Part shown: positions 8,050-15,587 of the stretch, one piece after another
Layout of the letters: the number at the start of each line of letters is the position of its first letter
Position numbering within the stretch: position 1 is the stretch's first letter
Assembly: GCA_031556525.1 (NCBI GenBank)
Contig: JAVBSS010000047.1
Span: 1 to 58,273 of the forward strand
DNA: 58,273 nucleotides
From: JAVBSN01 sp031556525
Lineage (GTDB): Bacteria; Bacillota; Clostridia; Lachnospirales; Lachnospiraceae
Direction of reading: 5' to 3'
Translations under genes and position numbers: made by a program
The notes under the pieces: generated by a model
Database searches by the model: none
Seen by the model: only the letters and a program-made list of their open reading frames with translations
What the model was told of the DNA's origin: nothing

Positions 8050-8232
8050 ATGGTTGATTTAGATAAAGAGCAAGTAAAGAAGAAATTGAAGAAGACGAAA
8101 AAGAAAGCAAAGAAAAAAGCCACTTCTGTGTGGAGTAGTATTATAATAATCGTCTGCTTATTGGTGGTTGCAGTATTAGCGATATTTACAGCATTTCGAA
8201 ACAAAGTTAAATCTGCTGTGAAGCAGAAATAG
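8050..8232 (+). CDS. Small Lys-rich single-pass membrane protein
   Basis: This 60-residue protein has a highly basic N-terminus (KKKLKKTKKKAKKKAT within residues 10-25), one transmembrane helix (about 30-48) and a basic C-terminal tail. AGGAGG lies nine bases before ATG 8050, so translation is credible despite its length. The positively charged tails would favour contact with membrane lipids or nucleic acid. No family recognised. It sits behind the 7904-8017 repeat and ends at a bidirectional terminator. Confidence 0.7.
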   Translation: MVDLDKEQVKKKLKKTKKKAKKKATSVWSSIIIIVCLLVVAVLAIFTAFRNKVKSAVKQK

Positions 8233-8238
8233 TAAAAT

Positions 8239-8286
8239 AAAAGCCTAACATATATTACAGATTATGTGATATGTGTTGGGCTTTAT
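8239..8286. terminator. Bidirectional terminator
   Basis: AAAGCC...GGGCTTT closing stem with an inner imperfect AACATAT/ATATGT stem. It separates the convergent small membrane protein and histidine kinase genes. Confidence 0.75.
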
Positions 8287-8290
8287 ATAA

Positions 8291-9511
8291 TTAATGCATT
8301 TTGTTGTGTATTATAGGAAGTGAGACAGAAAATATAGTTGTGCCATATTCACAGTTAACATGTATAGAACCGTGATGTGATTCTACAATTGATTTTGCAA
8401 TAGAAAGACCTAATCCATAACGTTTAGCATCTCTGTTTCTTGCTTCATCTAATCTATAAAACCGTTGAAATATCTTATCTTGCTCATCCTTTGGAATAGC
8501 TTCGCCTGTATTTGATACTGATAAGGTTACACGCTTGCGATATCGAGAAAGGGTAATTGCTACGTTTCCATTTGAAGAGGCATGTTTTATGGCATTATCC
8601 AATAGAATAGAAACTAGTTGTTTGATTTGTGCTTCGTTACCTATAATACTAATATCTGAGTTAATATCACAGCTAAGTGTTAATTTATTTTCATATGCTA
8701 CACTTTCAAAAGGAAGAGCTATACCAGTGATAGCACTACTCAAATCGAAAGAAGTAGAGATGAAGTGATTAGGTGAATCGTCTAGTTTAGCTAGAGATAG
8801 TAAATCATTAATTAAAGTGCTCATTCTTTTAGATTCACTTTGAATGTACTTAAGCCATTTATAATCGCCTATTTCACGTTCGAGAATATCGGCATTTGCA
8901 GTTATGACAGTAAGCGGTGTCTTTAATTCGTGACTAGCATCTGATATAAATTGTTTCTGCTGTTCAAAAGCTTTTTCGGTAGGCTTAACTAACCAATTTG
9001 ATAATACTATAGAAACTAAAAATATTATAAAACTTCCTGTAAGTCCCAATAGTATAGAATATCTAGTTAAATTGTGAAATCTATCATGAGCTTGGCCGCT
9101 ATACATAAAAGTGATAAAGGTTCCATTAGGAGTATCTTCTTTTTGAAAAGACATGTTATAAATAAAGCCATGAGGTTTGTGCTTTTTTAAAATTTTGGTT
9201 GCATATTGTATTAAAGTATCTTCATTGTAGGTATCAATATTGTTACAAATAAATGAGACAAATTCATTATCATCATTAAATTCAAGAATACTTACTTGAC
9301 TATCTGTTAACATACTCATTGGTTGGGCATTTGCTTCTTCGATAAATATAGCAGGTCCGTTTTGATCCATTGCATTATTAAACATATGAGCACTTTGAGT
9401 CATGCTAAAAGTATAATTCTCAAAATTGATAGCACCTAGAATAATCCAAAATATTAAGGTTAGTATAGTTGTTAATGTAATAATAAGTCTTTTTTTTAGT
9501 GTTTTAATCAT
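8291..9511 (-). CDS. Sensor histidine kinase
   Basis: This 406-residue membrane kinase has transmembrane helices at about 8-28 and 152-172 enclosing an extracellular sensor region of some 120 residues. The phosphoacceptor is H194 in DASHELKTPLTVI; the ATP-binding domain shows LVSILLDNAIKHA (N box), SVSNTGEAIP (G1), FQRFYRLDEAR (F box) and YGLGLSIAKSIV (G2). It is a class I kinase of the kind paired with OmpR-family regulators. Its ATG overlaps the stop codon of the response regulator by four bases, so the two are translationally coupled. It probably controls the divergent export operon. Confidence 0.93.
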   Translation of the reverse strand: MIKTLKKRLIITLTTILTLIFWIILGAINFENYTFSMTQSAHMFNNAMDQNGPAIFIEEANAQPMSMLTDSQVSILEFNDDNEFVSFICNNIDTYNEDTLIQYATKILKKHKPHGFIYNMSFQKEDTPNGTFITFMYSGQAHDRFHNLTRYSILLGLTGSFIIFLVSIVLSNWLVKPTEKAFEQQKQFISDASHELKTPLTVITANADILEREIGDYKWLKYIQSESKRMSTLINDLLSLAKLDDSPNHFISTSFDLSSAITGIALPFESVAYENKLTLSCDINSDISIIGNEAQIKQLVSILLDNAIKHASSNGNVAITLSRYRKRVTLSVSNTGEAIPKDEQDKIFQRFYRLDEARNRDAKRYGLGLSIAKSIVESHHGSIHVNCEYGTTIFSVSLPIIHNKMH

Positions 9512-10188
9512 ATGCTTGCCTCCAAAGTGTAACCTATTCCTCTAATAGCCTGAATCTTTGTTGTAGTAGCAATAAAATTCATTTTCTTGCGAGTAAAAGA
9601 AATATATACTTCCACGTGATTATATTCAGATTCGTTATCGTAGCCCCAGACTTTTTGAGCTATTTGTTCTCTAGTTATTATTTGGTTTTGATTACTTAAT
9701 AAATATTCTAATAGCTGGAATTCTTTATTGCCGAGTTTTACAGATTGGCAAGTTATACTATTTCTAATTTCGCATTGATTTAGTAGAAGTTCCAAGTCTC
9801 CACAAGATAAAGTTTGCTTTTTAATTTCACCTTGTCGTCTAGATACTGAACGAATTCTTGCAAGTAGTTCTTTTGTGTCAAATGGTTTAGCAAGATAATC
9901 ATCAGCGCCACAATCTAATCCCATTACCTTATCATCAATTTCAGATTTTGCAGTTAGCATTAGTACGGGAGTATGTATGTTATCTTTTCGTAAGTTTTTA
10001 AGTACAGTATAACCGTTCATTTTTGGGAGCATAACATCTAGGATAATTACATCATATATAGAGCTAGATGCTTGATAATAGCCGTTAAGACCATCAAATG
10101 CGGCATCTACTGTATAGTTTTCTCTTTCCAACAAACTGGTTAATACATCTACAAGACTAGATTCGTCTTCGATTAATAATATTCTCAT
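9508..10188 (-). CDS. OmpR-family response regulator
   Basis: This 226-residue regulator has a receiver domain at about 1-115, with the phospho-acceptor D51 in VIILDVMLPKMNG, the conserved threonine in MLTAKSE and lysine in LAKPFD, then a winged-helix DNA-binding domain containing GNKEFQLLEYLL and VWGYDNE. ATG 10188 is chosen because GGAGG lies eight bases upstream and the receiver begins at once (MRILLIEDE). It is the first gene of the two-component operon and is divergent from the MacA-like gene. Direct repeats in the intergenic region are likely targets. Confidence 0.93.
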   Translation of the reverse strand: MRILLIEDESSLVDVLTSLLERENYTVDAAFDGLNGYYQASSSIYDVIILDVMLPKMNGYTVLKNLRKDNIHTPVLMLTAKSEIDDKVMGLDCGADDYLAKPFDTKELLARIRSVSRRQGEIKKQTLSCGDLELLLNQCEIRNSITCQSVKLGNKEFQLLEYLLSNQNQIITREQIAQKVWGYDNESEYNHVEVYISFTRKKMNFIATTTKIQAIRGIGYTLEASI

Positions 10189-10278
10189 AAAATTGCCTCC
10201 ATATCTATAATTAATACAACAAATAGATTGAATATAAATTGAATTAATTAATCTTATCATGATTTATCTAATGTAATT

Positions 10279-10360
10279 GTGAAAAGAATGTGAAAGATAA
10301 TAAATATATTAAATATTTCAATCTTTCTTCAATCTTTCTTAACTAAGCTTTGGCTATACA
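10279..10360 (+). promoter_or_regulatory. Response-regulator-type direct repeats and export-operon promoter
   Basis: TCAATCTTTCT occurs twice head to tail (10318-10328 and 10329-10339), a period of 11 bases typical of OmpR-family binding sites. The second copy overlaps the place of the -35 element for TATACA at 10355-10360, which otherwise lacks a good -35; this is the layout of an activated promoter. A second 11-base-period pair, GTGAAAAGAAT and GTGAAAGATAA (10279-10300), contains GAAAGAT, the inverse of ATCTTTC, and could serve autoregulation of the divergent operon. Confidence 0.6.
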
Positions 10361-10381
10361 ATTTTAGGAGGTTGATAAAGC

Positions 10382-12625
10382 ATGGAATTAAAGTTAGGGA
10401 AGAAAAAAATAAAAGTAAGAAAGAAATGGTTAGTAATTGGAGGTATAGCAGTTGTTATTGTTGTAGTAGGTACAGCGGTTATAGTAATTAATAAGAATAA
10501 GCAAAGTTTTGCATTTACTATGAACACTATGTCGGCAACTGTGGAGACAGGAAGTATCTCAACAACGATAGAGGGAACAGGAACACTGGCAAATGATAGT
10601 GCAATAGATATTGAAATTCCTTCAGGATTGGAAATTGAAGAAGTTAGAGTTAATAGCGGAGATGAAGTGAAGGCAGGGGATGTTCTTGCTACTGTAGATG
10701 AACAATCACTTGTAGCAGAATTAGCAAGTATTGAAGAACAGATTCAAGATAAGGATAATGAAATTAATAGTACATCTTCAGGAACTACAACAGATACAAT
10801 TAAAGCAAAGATTTCAGGACGAATCAAAAAGATATTTGCGGAAGTAGATGATAATGTTGCAGATGTAATGGTAGAAAATGAAGCATTAATGTTAATATCA
10901 TTAGATGGTAAAATGGCAGTAGATATTGAGACAAGTCAAGACTTAAGTGTGAATGATAGCGTGGATGTTGTGTTAAGCGATGATACAACTATAACAGGCA
11001 CAGTGGCAACAAAAATACAGTCAGGATATACAATAACCGTTACAGATAATGGAACAGATTATAATGAATCCGTTACTGCAAAGGATAATAATGGAAATAC
11101 AATAGGAACAGGAATACTATATATACATCAAGAATTAAAAGTAATAGGAACGAAGGGAACGGTATCTAAAGTTAATGTATCAGAAAACACAAAAGTATCA
11201 TCGGATACAACATTGGTAACGTTAACTGGAGATTTTAATTCAGCTACGTATGAAACTTTATTAAAAGAAAGAAGTTCGTTGGAAAAACAATGTTTAGTGC
11301 TATTAAGCATTTTACAAAATGGTGGAATTGTGGCAGATAAGGATGGAGTAATAACAGCAGTAAATATATCAGAACAATCGTCAGGTACGTCAACATCTAG
11401 CGGTGATGCAAAAACAATGGGTATGTCATCTATTAGTGAAAATACAGTGGTATTGCTTACAAGTAGTGCAAGCGACATTGCAGTTTCGAGGTTAACATCA
11501 GTAGCAAGTGATATAACAGATATAGATATTTTAGAAGGATTTAATGTAGCGACACCTGTTACAGGTGAGAATCCTCAAACAAAAATAACAGAAACAGATA
11601 ATTATACAGGCAAAATTGTATGGAATTTGGATGCTGATACATTTATGGATCAAACAACATATTCGGCATACGTTGAACTTACAGCAAAAGAAGGATATCA
11701 TTTTTCGGAAACTATATCAGTTACTATGGATAATGCAGTGGTTTCGGGAGTGAAGATATCAACAGAGACAGAAGGCAATGTGTTAGGATTTATGTTAACA
11801 TTTTCTAAGACAGGAAGCAATAATATGGAAATGACAGAGCAAACAGATAACGCATTAGGAAATAGTATAAGCGGTACTGCAGTAGATGCTCAACAGTTAT
11901 CAAACTCTCAATCTGCTGGCGGTAGTGGAGGAGTTTCGTCTTATTCTTCGGGATCAAGTTCATCATCATCGAATTCGTCATCATCAAGTTCATCATCAGA
12001 CGATAGTGAAGATATGATAGCAGCATTTTCAATAGCATCATCAGAAAATATGTTAGTAACAATAAGTGTAGATGAATTAGATATATTGTCAGTAGCAGTA
12101 GGTCAAAAAACTACTTTAACATTAGATGCAATACCTAATGAGATATTTGAAGGACAAATAACATCGGTTTCAAGAGAAGGAACATCTAATGGTGGAACAA
12201 CTAAATATAAAGTAGAGATAACGTTACCTAAAAATGAAAATATGATAGCAGGTATGAATGTTTCTGCAACTATTATAATAGCAGAAAGTACAGATGTATT
12301 ATTAGTGCCAGCAACAGCTGTACAAGAAAGAGGAAATAGAACATTCGTATATACGCAGGAAGGTTCTGATGGAATGTTATCTGGTGAAGTAGAGGTAGAG
12401 ACAGGCAATTCTGATGGAACAAATATAGAGATAAAAAGTGGCTTAAATAGTGGAGATACAGTATATTATCAAATGGCAACGACATCTGATACAGAGACAA
12501 TGGAAGGATTCCCAATGCAAGGTGGTGGAATGATGGGGGGTATGGGCGGTAATAGCCAAGACTCTAGTGGAGAAAGGCCTTCAGGTGCACCTTCAGGAGG
12601 CGGATTCCCAGGGGGTGACAACTAA
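10382..12625 (+). CDS. MacA-like efflux adaptor (HlyD/RND-type periplasmic adaptor family)
   Basis: This 747-residue protein has a basic N-terminus and one transmembrane anchor (about 16-36). A biotinyl/lipoyl-like segment follows (GDEVKAGDVLATVDEQ, about 95-115), and the C-terminal part has typical adaptor strands (GQKTTLTLDAIPNEIFEGQITSV; VLLVPATAVQERGNRTFVY). It is nearly twice the usual MacA length. The extra material includes a mid-protein module around YSAYVELTAKEGYHFS (about 400-470), a Ser-rich linker (about 520-545) and a Gly/Met/Pro-rich C-terminus. AGGAGG precedes ATG 10382. It overlaps the ATPase gene by one base and should couple the MacB-like transporter to the exterior. Confidence 0.85.
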   Translation: MELKLGKKKIKVRKKWLVIGGIAVVIVVVGTAVIVINKNKQSFAFTMNTMSATVETGSISTTIEGTGTLANDSAIDIEIPSGLEIEEVRVNSGDEVKAGDVLATVDEQSLVAELASIEEQIQDKDNEINSTSSGTTTDTIKAKISGRIKKIFAEVDDNVADVMVENEALMLISLDGKMAVDIETSQDLSVNDSVDVVLSDDTTITGTVATKIQSGYTITVTDNGTDYNESVTAKDNNGNTIGTGILYIHQELKVIGTKGTVSKVNVSENTKVSSDTTLVTLTGDFNSATYETLLKERSSLEKQCLVLLSILQNGGIVADKDGVITAVNISEQSSGTSTSSGDAKTMGMSSISENTVVLLTSSASDIAVSRLTSVASDITDIDILEGFNVATPVTGENPQTKITETDNYTGKIVWNLDADTFMDQTTYSAYVELTAKEGYHFSETISVTMDNAVVSGVKISTETEGNVLGFMLTFSKTGSNNMEMTEQTDNALGNSISGTAVDAQQLSNSQSAGGSGGVSSYSSGSSSSSSNSSSSSSSSDDSEDMIAAFSIASSENMLVTISVDELDILSVAVGQKTTLTLDAIPNEIFEGQITSVSREGTSNGGTTKYKVEITLPKNENMIAGMNVSATIIIAESTDVLLVPATAVQERGNRTFVYTQEGSDGMLSGEVEVETGNSDGTNIEIKSGLNSGDTVYYQMATTSDTETMEGFPMQGGGMMGGMGGNSQDSSGERPSGAPSGGGFPGGDN

Positions 12626-13290
12626 TGATAAAGCTAGTTGATGTTTCGAAGATATATACAATGGGTGAGGAAAAAGTATGTGCCTTAGATCATGCAAATT
12701 TGTGTGTTGAAGAAGGAGAATTTGTAGGAATTATAGGTCCGTCAGGAAGTGGAAAATCTACTATGATGAATATAATAGGTTGTTTAGATATGGCTGATGA
12801 AGGCGAATACTATTTAGATAATCAGACTATAAAGGATTACTCTGAAAAGGAGTTGGCTAGGATAAGGAATGAAAAAATAGGATTTATATTTCAGAATTTT
12901 AATTTATTAAATAATATGACGGCAGAAGAAAATGTTGAGCTACCTCTTATATATCAAAGAGTACCTGTAGATAAACGAAAAAAACTTGTAGAAGAGGCAT
13001 TAGAAAAAGTTGGTTTATCAAAGAGAAAGAATCATAGACCGGTAGAACTATCAGGCGGACAGCAACAAAGAGTAGCAATAGCAAGAGCATTAGTAACAAA
13101 GCCTTCGCTATTTTTGGCAGATGAACCAACAGGAAATCTTGATTCCAAGACAAGTGAAGAGATTATGAAACTTTTTAAAGAGTTACATGCACAGGGAAAT
13201 ACTATAGTGTTAATTACTCATGATGAAAGTGTTGCGGATCAAGCGAGTAGGAAAATTCGTATTATGGATGGAATGGTGAAGGAGGTATAG
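12625..13290 (+). CDS. MacB/LolD-type ABC transporter ATP-binding protein
   Basis: This 221-residue ATPase has Walker A GPSGSGKSTMMN (38-49), Q-loop FIFQNFNLLNNM, signature LSGGQQQRVAIARAL and Walker B LFLADEPTGNLDS, the last being characteristic of the MacB/LolD/FtsE/SalX group. Its ATG overlaps the MacA-like stop (TAATG). Downstream by two bases is an FtsX-fold permease, so the three genes form one complex. In Gram-positive bacteria such systems export antimicrobial peptides or other amphiphiles. Confidence 0.93.
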   Translation: MIKLVDVSKIYTMGEEKVCALDHANLCVEEGEFVGIIGPSGSGKSTMMNIIGCLDMADEGEYYLDNQTIKDYSEKELARIRNEKIGFIFQNFNLLNNMTAEENVELPLIYQRVPVDKRKKLVEEALEKVGLSKRKNHRPVELSGGQQQRVAIARALVTKPSLFLADEPTGNLDSKTSEEIMKLFKELHAQGNTIVLITHDESVADQASRKIRIMDGMVKEV

Positions 13291-13292
13291 AT

Positions 13293-14465
13293 ATGGTGCT
13301 ACAATCATTTAAAATGGCATGGAAATCTATCTTATCTAACAAGATGCGTTCACTACTTACTATGTTGGGAATTATTATAGGAATTGTATCATTAGTAGTA
13401 TTAGTATCAATTGCAAAAAGTGCTACTAGCTCAGTAACGGATAGTATTGCAAGTATGGGAACGAATCTATTAACTGTGACGGTGTCAGATGATAAGGATG
13501 TTCCACTTACGATAGATGAAGTCATGGTTTTGGCTGATGAAGATGTAATAGATAGTGTGGCTCCGATTGGACAGAGTAGTGCTACAGCAAAGAAGGAAAG
13601 AAACAGTGGTAGTATGACTGTATATGGCACAACAGGAGGATACTATGATATACAAGGACTGGAATTAGCTCAAGGAAGATTTTTGAAAAGTGCGGACGTT
13701 ACTAGTCATACTTATGTAGCTATAATTAATGAATATGCCGCAGAAGAGTTATTTGAATCAACTGATGTAGTAGGCGAAAGTTTTTCTATAGATGGAAGAC
13801 AGTTCTTGGTTATTGGTGTATTAGCAGAAGAAGAGAGCATAATGGGATTTAATATGAGTCGAATGGAAGCATATATACCGTATACAACGCTTGTAAGAGT
13901 ATCTGATAGTGTGAAAAATATTACAACATTTTATGCATCTGCAACTAGTGAAGATGATATGGATCCAGCAGAGACATTTCTTACTGATTATATGTTAGAA
14001 CGACTTGAAAATGATGAAGATGCATTTTCAATACAAAATCAATCTACTTTAATGGAGACTATGAGTAGTGTAACGGATACATTAGCTATTATGTTAGGCG
14101 GAATAGCAGCTATTTCACTACTGGTTGGTGGTATTGGAATTATGAATATTATGCTTGTATCAGTAACAGAGAGAACTAGAGAAATTGGTATAAGAAAGGC
14201 GATAGGAGCATCACCGGGAAGTATATTGTTACAATTTCTTATAGAAGCATTGGTGATTAGTTTGTTAGGCTGTGCATTTGGTATTATGATATCGGGATTG
14301 ATAATCGGCGTTGTAGGAAAAATAGTTACAAGTATGACATTTACAATGTCCGTAGATGTAGTAATTATAGCGGTTGCATTTTCAGCATTTGTAGGAGTTG
14401 TGTTTGGAAGTTATCCAGCAAAGAAGGCGGCTAATAAGAAACCAATAGATGCGTTAAGGTATTAG
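13293..14465 (+). CDS. MacB-like ABC transporter permease (FtsX fold)
   Basis: This 390-residue protein has the MacB permease plan: an N-terminal helix with MAWKSILSNKMRSLLTMLGIIIGI (about 8-40, motif split here across the helix), a large extracellular domain of about 210 residues, and three C-terminal helices. ERTREIGIRKAIGAS is the diagnostic coupling segment preceding helix 3, and FGSYPAKKAANKKPIDALRY is the conserved C-terminus. AAGGAGG precedes ATG 13293. It completes the adaptor-ATPase-permease operon, which ends at the terminator beginning at 14491. Confidence 0.93.
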   Translation: MVLQSFKMAWKSILSNKMRSLLTMLGIIIGIVSLVVLVSIAKSATSSVTDSIASMGTNLLTVTVSDDKDVPLTIDEVMVLADEDVIDSVAPIGQSSATAKKERNSGSMTVYGTTGGYYDIQGLELAQGRFLKSADVTSHTYVAIINEYAAEELFESTDVVGESFSIDGRQFLVIGVLAEEESIMGFNMSRMEAYIPYTTLVRVSDSVKNITTFYASATSEDDMDPAETFLTDYMLERLENDEDAFSIQNQSTLMETMSSVTDTLAIMLGGIAAISLLVGGIGIMNIMLVSVTERTREIGIRKAIGASPGSILLQFLIEALVISLLGCAFGIMISGLIIGVVGKIVTSMTFTMSVDVVIIAVAFSAFVGVVFGSYPAKKAANKKPIDALRY

Positions 14466-14490
14466 TTAGATAATATAGATATTTAATAAT

Positions 14491-14522
14491 ATACTCTCTA
14501 TCAATTGATAGGGAGTATTTTT
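14491..14522. terminator. Terminator of the export operon
   Basis: ATACTCTCTATC and GATAGGGAGTAT enclose AATT, followed by five Ts. It isolates the recombinase gene from upstream transcription. Confidence 0.9.
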
Positions 14523-14524
14523 AG

Positions 14525-14553
14525 TTGACAGTTGTATTGAAAACGTGTTTATA
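14525..14553 (+). promoter_or_regulatory. Promoter of the recombinase gene
   Basis: TTGACA (14525-14530), 17-base spacer, TTTATA (14548-14553). AAAGGAG and ATG follow at 14577, so the recombinase has its own promoter. Confidence 0.65.
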
Positions 14554-14576
14554 TTTCGTAAAAAGGAGAAATATTT

Positions 14577-15512
14577 ATGAGTATTCGTACTATTAGTAAT
14601 GAAATTGAACACTATTTGTTTTATTGTAAAAATCAAAGGAGACTGGATGGAAAAACCGTTAATGCGTACAAAAATGATTTGAATCAATTTTGTATATATT
14701 ATGGAGAAGATGAGGTACAAGTACATAAAGAAGTAATTACTGCATTTATTATAAAAATGCATGAAGAATATAAACCTAAAACGGTAAAACGAAAAATAGC
14801 AAGTATGAAAGCATTTTTTAATTACCTTGAAAATGAGGAGATAATAGAAGTAAATCCCTTTCATAAAATCAGAACGGAATTTAGAGAAGATATTGTACTT
14901 CCTAAAACAATACCAATGAGTGTAGTGAAAATTTTGTTGAATTATATGTATGCATTGCAAGAAAGAAAGGGTATTTCAACTTGGGAAAGAAAAATAATTG
15001 TAAGAGATATTACAGTTGTTGAATTTCTGTTTGCAACAGGTGTTAGAATTTCGGAATTATGTAATATGGAAATTAGTAAGGTTGATATGGTAGAAGGTAT
15101 ATTTCGCATAAAAGGGAAAGGTTCCAAAGAACGTTATCTTCAAATAGGAAATCAAGAAGTTATTAATCAGTTGTATAAATATATAGAGGAGTGGAAGCTG
15201 GAAATATCAGAAGGTAAATATTTCTTTGTAAATCGATATGGAAATAGATATTCTGAGCAAGCGGCACGAAAAATGATAAATAAATATGTTGAAGAAGCCT
15301 CTATTTCGTTACACATTACACCGCATATGTTTCGACATGCATTTGCAACACTCCTGCTAGAAGAAGATGTAGATATTCGATATATACAAAAGATGTTAGG
15401 ACATTCATCGATTGTTACAACTCAAATATATGCAGAAGTTACATGCAAAAAGCAAATGGAAATATTGAGAACAAAACATCCTCGAAATAAAATGACAGTT
15501 TGTAATAGATAG
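14577..15512 (+). CDS. Tyrosine recombinase (candidate DNA invertase)
   Basis: This 311-residue protein is a complete tyrosine recombinase of the XerC/XerD type. It has an N-terminal core-binding domain (about 5-95) and a C-terminal catalytic domain. All catalytic residues are present: R157 (ATGVRISEL), K181 (KGKGSKER), H250 and R253 (TPHMFRHAFA), H276 (LGHSSIVTTQ) and nucleophile Y285 (QIYAEV). Size fits a stand-alone Xer-like invertase rather than a larger phage integrase, and no phage genes are near. It ends 42 bases before the left inverted repeat, the usual arrangement for an enzyme acting on the adjacent invertible segment. A housekeeping XerC/D role is the main alternative. Confidence 0.88.
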   Translation: MSIRTISNEIEHYLFYCKNQRRLDGKTVNAYKNDLNQFCIYYGEDEVQVHKEVITAFIIKMHEEYKPKTVKRKIASMKAFFNYLENEEIIEVNPFHKIRTEFREDIVLPKTIPMSVVKILLNYMYALQERKGISTWERKIIVRDITVVEFLFATGVRISELCNMEISKVDMVEGIFRIKGKGSKERYLQIGNQEVINQLYKYIEEWKLEISEGKYFFVNRYGNRYSEQAARKMINKYVEEASISLHITPHMFRHAFATLLLEEDVDIRYIQKMLGHSSIVTTQIYAEVTCKKQMEILRTKHPRNKMTVCNR

Positions 15513-15514
15513 TA

Positions 15515-15543
15515 TTGAAATCTATGGAGATAAATGGTATAAT
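15515..15543 (+). promoter_or_regulatory. Fixed promoter facing the invertible segment
   Basis: TTGAAA (15515-15520), a 17-base spacer and TATAAT (15538-15543), close to sigma-A consensus. The predicted transcription start is around 15550, 5 bases before the left inverted repeat, so the promoter itself lies outside the segment and would stay in place on inversion. Confidence 0.85.
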
Positions 15544-15554
15544 ATGTCGGTAAC

Positions 15555-15582
15555 GATAATAGTTGATTATAGAGAGGAAAAA
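15555..15582 (+). repeat. Left inverted repeat (IRL)
   Basis: A 28-base sequence starting GATAATAGTTGATTATAG, identical to the reverse complement of 19575-19602. It contains a short dyad, ATAAT-AGTTG-ATTAT, resembling a recombinase core site, and it ends in the AGAGAGG ribosome binding site. Similarity continues weakly into the flank (GGTA shared on both sides). Confidence 0.92.
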
Positions 15583-15587
15583 TTACT

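Noticed and set aside
11930..12000. Serine-codon run as a tandem repeat or phase-variable tract
   Set aside because: The run mixes TCA, TCG, AGT and TCT codons without a uniform short unit, so slippage is unlikely; it is a protein linker.
14577..15512. Tyrosine recombinase as a prophage or integrative-element integrase
   Set aside because: No phage, conjugation or relaxase genes lie near, no tRNA attachment site is next to it, and the inverted-repeat segment alongside explains it better.
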